This document shows, one piece after another, positions 8,829 through 16,517 of a DNA stretch of 64,000 nucleotides (position 1 is the stretch's first letter; every line of letters starts with the position of its first letter). The DNA is taken from NCBI GenBank assembly GCA_965261535.1, contig OZ253469.1, positions 186,001 to 250,000 on the forward strand. The letters are read 5' to 3'. The stretch is from VXNE01 sp965261535. GTDB lineage: Bacteria > Pseudomonadota > Gammaproteobacteria > Pseudomonadales > Azotimanducaceae. Position numbers and translations under genes: made by a program. Under the pieces are notes generated by a model. It worked only from the letters and a program-made list of their open reading frames with translations. It was not told the origin of the DNA and searched no databases.

Positions 8829-9545
8829 TCACCCGAGATTGCGTCGAAACATGCCGTGCACCCGTTCCCAGTGCTTTTCGGCCGCCTGGCGGTGGTGGCG
8901 TTCGCCGCCGGGCGGTGCAAAACCGTGCATGGCGCCTTGCATGAAGTCGATTCGATAGTTGATGCCGGCGTCGGACATGGCGCGGTCCATGATCTTCATT
9001 TCGTCTACGGTCGCCGTGGGATCCTCGTCTGCCCAGCCGAAATAGACTTCGGCCTTGATCTGGTCGATCTGCCGGTGCGGTGAGTCATCCTCGCGGGTCA
9101 CGACCCAGGCGCCGTGCAGGGATGCGATGGCGGCGACCTTGTCCGGCATGGTCTGCGCCAGCGCCATGACCAGGGGACCGCTCATGCAGAAACCGACGGC
9201 GCCGATCTTGCCGTCGGAGTCCGCCTTGTCGTTGTGCGAGGCGAACTCGAGCATCGCTTGCGCATCCGGGATGATTCCATGACGCGTAACGCTCTGCATG
9301 AGTGAGCGCCTGTCGTCGTCTTCGCCCAACTCGTGGTACGGGCTCACGCGGTAATAGAGATAAGGCAGCAATACGTAGTAGCCGGCGGTCGCGAGCCTCG
9401 ACGCCATATCCTTCAAGCCGGGTCGGATGCTCGGCGCATCCATCAGGTACAGCACGATCGGGTAGGGTCCGCCTTCCTCCGGATGAAACTCGAAGGTCGT
9501 CATGCTGCCGTCCGGGGTTTCGATCTCGACTTGTCGCTCTATCAT
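8829..9545 (-). CDS. Dienelactone hydrolase family protein
   Basis: A 238-residue alpha/beta hydrolase of the dienelactone hydrolase family. The Cys nucleophile sits in the elbow GAVGFCMSGPL, the acid in FGWADEDPTA and the His in QGAMHGFAPP, giving the Cys-Asp-His triad typical of this family. The N-terminus (ETPDGSMTTFEFHPEEGG, PIVLYLMDA) is standard. Members open lactone rings, as in chloroaromatic catabolism, or hydrolyse other small esters; the substrate here is not known. It is a single leftward gene convergent with the end of the CoA-transferase region and divergent from the DUF35/thiolase operon. Confidence 0.88.
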   Translation of the reverse strand: MIERQVEIETPDGSMTTFEFHPEEGGPYPIVLYLMDAPSIRPGLKDMASRLATAGYYVLLPYLYYRVSPYHELGEDDDRRSLMQSVTRHGIIPDAQAMLEFASHNDKADSDGKIGAVGFCMSGPLVMALAQTMPDKVAAIASLHGAWVVTREDDSPHRQIDQIKAEVYFGWADEDPTATVDEMKIMDRAMSDAGINYRIDFMQGAMHGFAPPGGERHHRQAAEKHWERVHGMFRRNLG

Positions 9546-9817
9546 TTCCGTTCTCCTGTATGAGGATTTGCTGTTCCCGCCCCACCGCGCTCAAAGTCCG
9601 CTCCAATACCACGGTGGGCATGTAACGAGGAGACCGGCGAGCAGTCGGCGAAGCGTCAGGGGCTCCCTTACTGTTGTTGGTGACGAGGGTTGCCCAAGAC
9701 GGCGTTCCCGTCAACAAGCGAAGCGCTGAAACAGAAAGGGCCGATCAACTCGCGGTTGACCGTCCGCCCCTCTTCGCATTCAATGTGGGGTTGAATTCCG
9801 AGGTAGACGAGGCAGGG

Positions 9818-10234
9818 ATGAAACAGGGTGTTATTCCCGACGACTTGACGCGGCCGTTCTGGCAAGCCGCCAACGAAGAGCGGCTGGTCATCCAGAATTG
9901 CCGCGACTGCGACCGGCTGCAGCATCCGCCCGCGCCGACCTGCGGGAAGTGTGGATCGGACGCCGCACTCGAGTGGAAACAGATGAGCGGCCGGGCGCGC
10001 ATATACAACTACGGCGTCGTCCACGACTGTCCGATCCGGCTACTGCAGGACGATCAGCCGTTCAACTGCGCCGTAATCAACCTGGACGAGGATCCCGGCA
10101 TCCAGATGTACTCCCATCTGCCCGGCACGCCAGTGGACGAAGTGCCGGTCGGAGCCGCCGTCGAACTGGTGTTTGAATCCGCAGCCAACGGGCAGAAAGT
10201 TCCAGAGTGGCGGGTTGTTGGCGATACCCGATGA
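9818..10234 (+). CDS. DUF35 zinc-ribbon/OB-fold protein, thiolase partner
   Basis: A 138-residue DUF35 protein. The zinc ribbon is CRDCDRLQHPPAPTCGKCG (CxxC...CxxC, residues about 26-44), followed by an OB fold (GRARIYNYGVVHDC, VELVFESAANGQKVPEWRVV). I start at the ATG at 9818 (MKQGVIPDDLTRPFWQAAN) because this is where the family begins; an upstream in-frame extension to 9674 is not family-like. DUF35 proteins pair with thiolase-like enzymes: in steroid side-chain degradation the DUF35 domain of ChsH2 binds the Ltp2 aldolase. Here the stop overlaps the next gene's ATG (ATGA at 10231-10234), supporting a stoichiometric complex with that thiolase-like protein. Confidence 0.9.
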   Translation: MKQGVIPDDLTRPFWQAANEERLVIQNCRDCDRLQHPPAPTCGKCGSDAALEWKQMSGRARIYNYGVVHDCPIRLLQDDQPFNCAVINLDEDPGIQMYSHLPGTPVDEVPVGAAVELVFESAANGQKVPEWRVVGDTR

Positions 10235-11556
10235 GCACGCAGAACGCACCCCCATCGATGTACCGGTCCCGGGAGGGACTGGGTGTATGGGAACACCGCG
10301 GCAAGGTCGCTGCCGTGGGGATCGGACATGGTCCGACATTCCGGCGCTGGGACGGCAAGCCGGAGACCTCGGTCGGCGCCATCAGCCTGATCGCGTTGCG
10401 CAAGGCAATCGAAGACGCGGGGGTGAATCCGGAGGATATTGACGGACTCGTGATGGACGAGCGCACGACCACGGGCGCCTTCTGGCCCGGCGGGCAGGAA
10501 CTACCCTGGGACGTGATCAACGGCTACAACCGAACCGACGCTCCGCTGGACGGCATCACCCAGTTGAGCGCCGAGTGGATCCTGAAAAACATGCCCGAAC
10601 TCGCCGGAGTCCAGTTCACGATGTACGCTCCGGTCTGCATGTCGAACGCCATCGTCGTCGCGGCCCAGGCGATCGGCGACGGGCTCGCCCACACCTGTCT
10701 CGTTCTAAAGGCCTGGCACAACCTCCCGGGTCGCTACTACCAGACCGGTCCCAACGCGGACGATGCGATACCGGGAACCAGCGCCTTGCGTTCGGTGTGG
10801 GGCGCCCCCGCGTGCTACGGCACGGCAATCCAGTTCGCCGAGTACTGCCGAAAGTACGGCAAACACCACGACATGATGGCGCCGTTCATTTCGAACTCGA
10901 GGAGCAACGGGCTGAAGTTCCCCGAGGGTTACTGGGCGCAGCACCGGCCGGAGGAGATCACGCCGGAGGACTACAAGGCCGCGCGCTGGATCGCCAAGCC
11001 CGCCAACCTGTTCGACAATGACATACCGATCATGTGTTCCGCGGCTTATCTGTTCACAACCGCCGAGCGTGCCCGGCACCTCAGGCAGAAACCGGTCTAC
11101 ATCCTGAATCACGCATCGAGCCGCGGCCAGGCACGCAGCTTCGTACCGACCCTCGACGAGGTGGAGGAAGAGTGCGCCAGTAGCGGCCGCAAGACCTTGG
11201 AAGGGGCGCGAATCACCGCGGACGATCTCTCTTTCGAGAACCTGTACGACGGATTCCCGCAGTTCCACCAGTTCCACATGGAAGGGATCCGCTACCGGGG
11301 GATCCAGCCCGGCGAGGCGCTCGATTTCTACCAGACGGACATCAGCATCAGCGGGCCCAACCCAGTGTCGCCGAGCGGCGGCAACATCGGCAGCGGACGC
11401 AGCCGATTCTGGATGCACACGGACTGCATCCAGCAAATACAACGCCGCGCCGGGAAACGCCAGGTGACGGGCGTCGAGCCGGTGATCGGCGTGTCCGGCG
11501 GACCGATGCCGACGGGCGGCAATTTCACGGTCTGGAGCGGGACGCCGGATTATTGA
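10231..11556 (+). CDS. Thiolase-like / lipid-transfer-type protein, copy A
   Basis: A 441-residue thiolase-superfamily protein of the SCP-x/Ltp2-like branch. The N-terminal half contains VAAVGIGHGPTFRRWDG, AISLIALRKAIEDAGV and PEDIDGLVMDE; the Cys in APVCMSNAIVVAAQAIGDG falls where thiolases have the nucleophile. The canonical C-terminal thiolase glycine motif is replaced by NPVSPSGGNIGSGRSRFW, so it may act as a CoA-ester aldolase or transferase rather than a classical thiolase. It is translationally coupled to the DUF35 gene. A second copy with about 91 percent identity (38 differences by my eye alignment) follows at 11651. Confidence 0.85.
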   Translation: MSTQNAPPSMYRSREGLGVWEHRGKVAAVGIGHGPTFRRWDGKPETSVGAISLIALRKAIEDAGVNPEDIDGLVMDERTTTGAFWPGGQELPWDVINGYNRTDAPLDGITQLSAEWILKNMPELAGVQFTMYAPVCMSNAIVVAAQAIGDGLAHTCLVLKAWHNLPGRYYQTGPNADDAIPGTSALRSVWGAPACYGTAIQFAEYCRKYGKHHDMMAPFISNSRSNGLKFPEGYWAQHRPEEITPEDYKAARWIAKPANLFDNDIPIMCSAAYLFTTAERARHLRQKPVYILNHASSRGQARSFVPTLDEVEEECASSGRKTLEGARITADDLSFENLYDGFPQFHQFHMEGIRYRGIQPGEALDFYQTDISISGPNPVSPSGGNIGSGRSRFWMHTDCIQQIQRRAGKRQVTGVEPVIGVSGGPMPTGGNFTVWSGTPDY

Positions 11557-11654
11557 TGCGAGCAAGCAACTTCCATGGAACAAACGTCTCCGGGGAGCGT
11601 CAGCGACCGGAGGCGGTTGTTGCCGAGTGGCAAGTCGTAGGAGAGAGCCGATGA
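11556..11654 (+). pseudogene. Vestige of a second DUF35 gene (3' end only)
   Basis: Between the two thiolase copies lies a 32-codon frame starting at an ATG that overlaps the stop of copy A and ending in an ATGA overlap with copy B. Its last eleven residues read VAEWQVVGESR, matching the last eleven of the intact DUF35 protein, VPEWRVVGDTR, and ending at the same position relative to the thiolase start. The first twenty or so residues do not resemble DUF35. The simplest reading is that the duplicated unit was DUF35 plus thiolase, and that the second DUF35 copy has been deleted down to its 3' end. The remaining mini-frame could still serve translational coupling of copy B. Confidence 0.7.
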
Positions 11655-12976
11655 GCACCGAGAACGCACCCCAATCGATGTACCGATCCCGGGAAGGACT
11701 GGGGGTATGGGAACACCGCGGGAAAGTAGCCGCCGTGGGGATCGGACATGGTCCGACATCCCGGCGCTGGGACGGCGAACCGGGGACCTCGCTCGGCGCC
11801 GTCAGTCTCACCGCGCTGCGTCGGGCAATCGAGGACGCGGGCGTAAGGCCCGAGGACATCGACGGACTCGTGATGGATGAGCGCACGACCACGGGCGCCT
11901 TCTGGCCCCGTGGGCAAGAGCTGCCCTGGGACACGATCAACGCCTACAACCAAACCGACAAACCCCTGGACGGCATCACCCAGTTGAGCGCCGAATGGAT
12001 CGTCAAGAACATGCCCGAGCTCACGGACGTCGGGATGACCATGTACGGTCCGGGCTGCATGTCGAATGCCATAGTGGTCGCCGCCCAGGCGATCGGCGAC
12101 GGGCTCGCCCACACCTGTCTCGTGCTCAAGGCCTGGCATAACCTCCCCGGCCGCTACTACCAGACCGGTCCCAACGCGGACGATGCGATACCGGGAACGA
12201 GCGCCATGCGTTCCGTGTGGGGCGCACCCTCGTGCTACGGCACGGCAATCCAGTTCGCCGAGTACTGCCGCAAGTACGGCAAGAACCACGACATGATGGC
12301 CCCGTTCATCGCGAACTCGAGGCGCAACGGGCTGAAGTTCCCCGAGGGTTACTGGGCGCAGCACCGGCCTGAGGAGATCACGCCGGAGGACTACAAGGCC
12401 GCGCGCTGGATCGCGAAGCCCGCGAACCTGTTCGACAATGACATACCGATCATGTGTTCCGCGGCTTATCTGTTCACAACCGCCGAGCGGGCCCGGCACC
12501 TCAAGCAGAAACCGGTCTACATCCTGAATCACGCATCGAGCCGGGGCCAGGCTCGCAGTTTCATACCCACACTGGACGAGGTGGAGGAAGAGTGCGCCTG
12601 CAGCGGCCGCAAAATCTTCGAAGGCGCGGGCATCACCGCGGATGATCTCTCCTTCGAGAACATGTACGACGGGTTCCCACAGTTCCACCAGTTCCACATG
12701 GAAGGGATTCGCTACCGAGGCGTCCAGCCCGGCGAGGCGCTCGATTTCTACCAGACGGACATCAGCATCAGCGGGCCCAATCCGGTGTCGCCGAGCGGCG
12801 GCAACATCGGCTCCGGACGCAGCCGATTCTGGATGCACACGGACAGCATCCAGCAAATACAGCGCAGGGCCGGGGAACGCCAGGTGACGGGCGTGGAGCC
12901 GGTGATCGGCGTGTCCGGCGGACCGATGCCGACGGGCGGCAACTTCACCGTTTGGAGCGCCACGCCGGACTATTGA
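11651..12976 (+). CDS. Thiolase-like / lipid-transfer-type protein, copy B
   Basis: A 441-residue paralogue of the preceding thiolase-like gene, same length and no gaps. The ATG at 11651 is equivalent to the copy A start and sits in an ATGA overlap with the DUF35 vestige. The putative nucleophile region reads YGPGCMSNAI here versus YAPVCMSNAI in copy A, so the Cys is kept but two adjacent residues differ. Substitutions cluster in residues 37-140, while residues 240-320 are almost identical. This pattern suggests either divergence in substrate choice or recent partial gene conversion. It has lost its own DUF35 partner and may share the product of 9818-10234. Confidence 0.85.
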   Translation: MSTENAPQSMYRSREGLGVWEHRGKVAAVGIGHGPTSRRWDGEPGTSLGAVSLTALRRAIEDAGVRPEDIDGLVMDERTTTGAFWPRGQELPWDTINAYNQTDKPLDGITQLSAEWIVKNMPELTDVGMTMYGPGCMSNAIVVAAQAIGDGLAHTCLVLKAWHNLPGRYYQTGPNADDAIPGTSAMRSVWGAPSCYGTAIQFAEYCRKYGKNHDMMAPFIANSRRNGLKFPEGYWAQHRPEEITPEDYKAARWIAKPANLFDNDIPIMCSAAYLFTTAERARHLKQKPVYILNHASSRGQARSFIPTLDEVEEECACSGRKIFEGAGITADDLSFENMYDGFPQFHQFHMEGIRYRGVQPGEALDFYQTDISISGPNPVSPSGGNIGSGRSRFWMHTDSIQQIQRRAGERQVTGVEPVIGVSGGPMPTGGNFTVWSATPDY

Positions 12977-12994
12977 TAACGAGGAAGTGACAGC

Positions 12995-13342
12995 ATGATT
13001 CTGATCAGCTTCGACATCGACGGGACGCTGGAAGAAGGCGACCCGCCGGGAGTCCTGACCATGGACTTCGTTCGCGAGGTGAAAAGGCAGGGGTTCCTTG
13101 TCGGTAGCTGTTCGGACCGACCCCTCAGCGCCCAACGGGCCATGTGGGAACGCCACGGCATCGAGGTCGACTTCACGGTATCCAAACACATGCTCGGCGA
13201 GGTCAAGTCGGACTTCGAAGCGGACGTGTACTACCACATCGGGGATCGGGAGGACCTGGACAAGCGGCCTGCGGAAAAGGCGGGCTTCGAGTTTCTCTGG
13301 CCGCACGAAGCGACGGACAAGCCCTGGTCCGCGGGGACGTAA
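12995..13342 (+). CDS. Small HAD-like phosphatase-fold protein
   Basis: A 115-residue protein beginning MILISFDIDGTLEEG, the DxDGT motif I of the haloacid dehalogenase superfamily, where the first Asp is the nucleophile. A motif II-like strand (GFLVGSCSDRPLS) and an acidic motif IV-like segment (VYYHIGDREDLDKRPAEKAG) follow. It is far shorter than most HAD enzymes because the cap domain is missing, like the short family sometimes annotated as HAD-IA/IIIA hypothetical proteins. It starts 18 bp after copy B and is probably the last gene of the thiolase operon. Phosphatase activity is inferred from motif only. Confidence 0.75.
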   Translation: MILISFDIDGTLEEGDPPGVLTMDFVREVKRQGFLVGSCSDRPLSAQRAMWERHGIEVDFTVSKHMLGEVKSDFEADVYYHIGDREDLDKRPAEKAGFEFLWPHEATDKPWSAGT

Positions 13343-13362
13343 CGCCCTCACGTAGGTTACCT

Positions 13363-14835
13363 ATGGCATTGGAACAGCCGATGTATCGGAAATGGCACCA
13401 TATCACCGACTATGAAGTTTCTCCCGCAGGACTGGAAGACAAGGAACTACGCGCTCTTTCAGGAGTTTGGATCGAGCAGAAGTCAACGCTCCACAAATCC
13501 GTCGGAAGTGCCGAGTTCATGGAACGGCTCAAGCGAGAGTGGGCGATAGAGACGGGACTCATTGAGCGGCTCTATACGCTAGACAGGGGCATAACCCAAC
13601 TACTCATCGAACGCGGCATCGATGCGGCGCTGATCCCTCACCGCGCTGCGAACAACCCGGATCAAGTTGCGGCCTTAATCTTGGACCAGAGAGATGCGGT
13701 AGAGAGCATCTTCTCATTCGTCCAAGGTGAACGCACCATATCGACCAGCTACATCAAGGAACTGCATAGCTTATTCACGCGAAACCAACCGTACGCCGAG
13801 GGTCGAGACCAATTTGGCAACAAGAGCCAAGTTCCGTTACTTCGTGGTGACTACAAAACGCAGCCAAACGACCCGATGCGGCCCGATGGCACAATGCATT
13901 CGTACTGCCCGCCGGAACATGTTGCGGCCGAGATGGACCAACTCATAGCGTGGCACGCCACACACGATGATGTTGCCCCGGAGGTAGAAGCGGCTTGGCT
14001 TCACCACCGATTCGCACAGATTCATCCTTTCCAGGATGGGAACGGAAGAGTCGCTCGAGCTCTTGCGACCCTCATTTTCATCAAGGCCGACTGGCTTCCT
14101 TTGGTAGTTCGAGACAGCGAACGAGCGAAGTATATTGACGCGCTCGAAAGCGCGGACGATGGCGACCTAAAGCCGCTTGTCTCTTTCTTCGCGAGCCTGC
14201 AAAAACGCGAGTTCGTCAAGGCGCTGGGAGTGGCTCGCGATGTAGAACAGACCCTCCACATCGAGGCACGAGTTCGATCAATCAGGGAGAGGCTTGCTAA
14301 ACGGCGCGATGCGCTGGAGCAGGAGTGGCAAGCTGCCGAACTGAACGCCAAGCAGCTACATAGAGTGGCCTATGAGAGATTGAGTGAGGTTCGCGAGATG
14401 TTGGTGGACGCCGTCCAAGGATTTGACGAGTTCAGGTTCTTTGTGGACGATGACAATGATCAGGGCGCTCGAAGCCACTACTTCAAGCGACAGATCGTTT
14501 CGACAGCCAAAACACTCGACTACTACGCAAACACAAGCCACTATCGGTCTTGGGTTCGCTTGGTGGCGACGGATGGTAGCAATAGCCAGATCCTAATCGC
14601 CTTTCACGTAATTGGTCACGAGTTTCAGGGCGTTTTGGCCTGTTCTGGAACGTGGTTCAGGCGCGTTCAAACCGACGATGGCAGCCGCGAAACGGAAGGA
14701 GAAACAGCTCTCTCGGAAGAAGTGTTCCAAATCAACTATAAGGAAAGTACCGCAGACATCGAACACCGCTTCAAGTTGTGGTTAGAGGGAGTGATTGACC
14801 GCGGACTGTCATTGTGGCAATCCACAGCACTTTGA
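13363..14835 (+). CDS. Fic family AMP-transferase
   Basis: A 490-residue Fic-domain protein. The active-site loop reads HPFQDGNGRVAR at about residues 224-235, matching the HxFx(D/E)GNGRxxR signature that binds ATP and positions the catalytic His, so AMP transfer onto a protein target is predicted. An N-terminal helix with WAIETGLIERLY resembles the inhibitory-helix region of class II Fic proteins; I am unsure of that match. The C-terminal third is not a domain I recognise. Base composition is visibly more AT-rich than its neighbours and there are no operon partners, so horizontal acquisition is likely. An alternative start is the ATG at 13381. Confidence 0.88.
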   Translation: MALEQPMYRKWHHITDYEVSPAGLEDKELRALSGVWIEQKSTLHKSVGSAEFMERLKREWAIETGLIERLYTLDRGITQLLIERGIDAALIPHRAANNPDQVAALILDQRDAVESIFSFVQGERTISTSYIKELHSLFTRNQPYAEGRDQFGNKSQVPLLRGDYKTQPNDPMRPDGTMHSYCPPEHVAAEMDQLIAWHATHDDVAPEVEAAWLHHRFAQIHPFQDGNGRVARALATLIFIKADWLPLVVRDSERAKYIDALESADDGDLKPLVSFFASLQKREFVKALGVARDVEQTLHIEARVRSIRERLAKRRDALEQEWQAAELNAKQLHRVAYERLSEVREMLVDAVQGFDEFRFFVDDDNDQGARSHYFKRQIVSTAKTLDYYANTSHYRSWVRLVATDGSNSQILIAFHVIGHEFQGVLACSGTWFRRVQTDDGSRETEGETALSEEVFQINYKESTADIEHRFKLWLEGVIDRGLSLWQSTAL

Positions 14836-14970
14836 CAGGTTGAGGCTGCGCGGTCCGAATGCGTTTGGCGCGAGTCACTTGTCGTTTACAGTGCCCGAGA
14901 ATCTTCGGCTGAAGGGCCTTGGACCAAGGTCGTCACGCAGTCGTTGTTGCGTTCCCGAAAGATATGTTCG

Positions 14971-15261
14971 TCAGCCGATGCCGTCCATGAAACCGGCAAG
15001 CGCGATGTCGAGCGACGTGACGCCCCCGGCGTCGTGCGTGGACAAACGCACCTCGACCCGATTCCAGACGTTGAACCACTCCGGATGATGATTCATGTGT
15101 TCGGCTTTCAGCGCGGCCCGGCTCATGAAGCCGAAGGCGGCATTGAAGTCGTCGAACCGGAACGTCTTCTCGATGCCCGTGCCGGCAGCGTCCAGCACCC
15201 AGCCGTCGAGTTCGGCGAGCGCGGATTGCAGCGCGCCGTCAGTCAGTTTTTCCGCAGCCAT
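14971..15261 (-). CDS. phhB: 4a-hydroxytetrahydrobiopterin dehydratase (pterin carbinolamine dehydratase)
   Basis: A 96-residue enzyme that dehydrates 4a-hydroxytetrahydrobiopterin, recycling the cofactor after aromatic amino-acid hydroxylation. The family core AEHMNHHPEWFNVWNRVEV carries the catalytic His pair and Pro-Glu-Trp; the C-terminal VTSLDIALAGFMDGI is standard. The ATG at 15261 gives the usual length; a longer frame to 15453 adds unrelated sequence. A phenylalanine hydroxylase gene is not beside it, though hpd (tyrosine catabolism) lies 13 kb away. The short gap to the Fic gene (14836-14970) holds nothing I recognise. Confidence 0.9.
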   Translation of the reverse strand: MAAEKLTDGALQSALAELDGWVLDAAGTGIEKTFRFDDFNAAFGFMSRAALKAEHMNHHPEWFNVWNRVEVRLSTHDAGGVTSLDIALAGFMDGIG

Positions 15262-15337
15262 CGATGTTCCTCCGCCATGCCAATCCTGGTCGTCGTTACG
15301 GGATAGGGTCCACGCGCGCCACGAACCGACTGCGCGG

Positions 15338-15997
15338 TCATGCCGCCGCTTGAAGGCGCTTGGAGATCTGTTCCATGTACAGATCGTTGAACTGTTCCGG
15401 CACCGAGTCGCGCACCCGGGCATCAGCCACCAACGCGTCTGTCCACGCGGCAACCTGCGGAAAATCCGCCATCAGCCCGCTTTCGATCATGGGCTCCACC
15501 ATGCTAAAGCGCTGCAGGAACGGCGCATAGGACGCGTCCACGAGACAGAGATCGGGGCCGCTGAAGAACGGTCCTTCATTACCGCGCTCGTCGGAGATCG
15601 CTTGTTCCAGTTTGCCCACACGCTGCTTGGCAACCTCCAAGGCTTTCTCGCGCTTGGACAGGTCCCCTACAGAGACTCCGCCCAAGCCTGAGGCGAAGGT
15701 GGGAACAAAGTCGTTCCAGGCCCGGTGCCGGGCGCGCAGAAACGCGTCTTCCGGATGCAGTCGGGGCGGGATGATCTCGTCCAGATATTCGGCGATCGCG
15801 TTCGACTCGAACAGGGGTCGACCGTCCACCTGCAGCATTGGAACCTTCCCGTGCGGCGACAGCTCAAGGAACCAATCCGGTTTGTCGCGCAGATTGACGT
15901 AGGTGACTTCAAAGTCGACATTCTTGGCGCGCAAGACAATCACGGCGCGCTGTACCCAGGGTCAGGTATATGAACTGGCGAGATGGTATTCGGGCAT
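15338..15997 (-). CDS. Glutathione S-transferase, probable selenoprotein (in-frame TGA at Sec/Cys position)
   Basis: A thioredoxin-fold GST of 219 residues if the TGA at 15964-15962 is read through. The ATG at 15997 gives MPEYHLASSYT, then TGA, then PWVQRAVIVLRAKNVDFEV. Omega/beta-like bacterial GSTs have (S/C)P(Y/W/F)VQRA here, and the residue before Pro is the catalytic Cys. The TGA is exactly at that position, residue 12. Downstream the frame is intact for 207 codons, with LSPHGKVPMLQVDGRPLFESNAIAEYL (glutathione-binding cis-Pro and ES motif) and a helical C-terminal domain. Without readthrough a start would have to be the GTG at 15943, deleting the first strand and active site. A GAGGGG ribosome site lies upstream of the ATG. 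GST-type selenoproteins are known from marine metagenomes; a nonsense mutation is the alternative. Confidence 0.75.
15927..15964 (-). promoter_or_regulatory. Candidate bacterial SECIS element after the TGA
   Basis: In the mRNA sense the TGA is followed after 11 nt by a GCGCGC arm (15950-15945), a 12-nt loop starting CG (15944-15933) and a second GCGCGC arm (15932-15927). The apical loop begins 17 nt after the TGA and has a G within its first two bases, which fits the loose rules for bacterial SECIS elements. The stem is short and GC repeats are common in this genome, so the hairpin alone is weak support. Confidence 0.4.
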
Positions 15998-16240
15998 GCG
16001 AATGGGTCCCCTCTTGCGACGCTTCCACCATAGGGCTTCGTCGGGGTTGGGGTCAAGCCTGCGTTCCAATCGCATCACAGTTTGGAGGTGGCACCCGTTC
16101 CCGTCTGGTACACCGCGGATTTCGCGCACGCCCGTGCTCGGCAGCGACGATGGAGAGTCGCCAAACCCCGTCGCGCAACCCGCAGATGCCGAAGGCCGGA
16201 TCCCCGAGCCGCCGTTGCGCCGCAAGATCTTCTCGCATAT

Positions 16241-16260
16241 AGTCAGACCAAGTCAGACCA
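16241..16260. promoter_or_regulatory. Tandem direct repeat, likely antitoxin operator
   Basis: Two perfect head-to-tail copies of AGTCAGACCA end 2 bp before the antitoxin ATG at 16263, just downstream of an AT-rich CATATAG stretch that could be a -10 box. Phd/YefM antitoxins repress their own operon by binding repeats at this position, so this is a good operator candidate; binding is inferred. Confidence 0.5.
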
Positions 16261-16262
16261 GC

Positions 16263-16517
16263 ATGATCGCGATGGAATCTACCCTCTCGCTCAGTGACGC
16301 CAAGGCGCGTTTCTCGGAGATCGTCGACAGAGCCATCAACGGCGAAGATTTCGTCATTACGCGAATGGGCAGACCCGCTGTCAGGATCAGCCGTTTCGAG
16401 ACGCACCCTCGATCGAGGAAACTCGGCGACCTCGCCGGTCAGATCCGAATGAGCGAGGACTTCGAGGAATGGCCTCCCGATCTGCGGGAGGCGCTGAGCA
16501 TGGAGCCGACGAAGTGA
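16263..16517 (+). CDS. Phd/YefM family antitoxin
   Basis: An 84-residue type II antitoxin. The N-terminal Phd fold (MESTLSLSDAKARFSEIVDR, then VITRMGRPAVRISRF) is the DNA-binding dimer module, and the acidic, flexible C-terminus (MSEDFEEWPPDLREAL) is the expected toxin-binding part. Start is the ATG at 16263 or 16272. The stop overlaps the toxin start (GTGA), so the two are translationally coupled. Autoregulation through the repeats at 16241-16260 is likely. Confidence 0.88.
   Translation: MIAMESTLSLSDAKARFSEIVDRAINGEDFVITRMGRPAVRISRFETHPRSRKLGDLAGQIRMSEDFEEWPPDLREALSMEPTK

Noticed and set aside
13144..13362. Longer N-terminus for the Fic protein
   Set aside because: It would overlap the HAD-like gene in another frame; the ATG at 13363 opens the family-like sequence.
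15338..15943. GTG start giving a GST without the TGA codon
   Set aside because: It would remove the first beta strand and the active-site residue, while an ATG with a ribosome site and family-like sequence exists upstream of the TGA.
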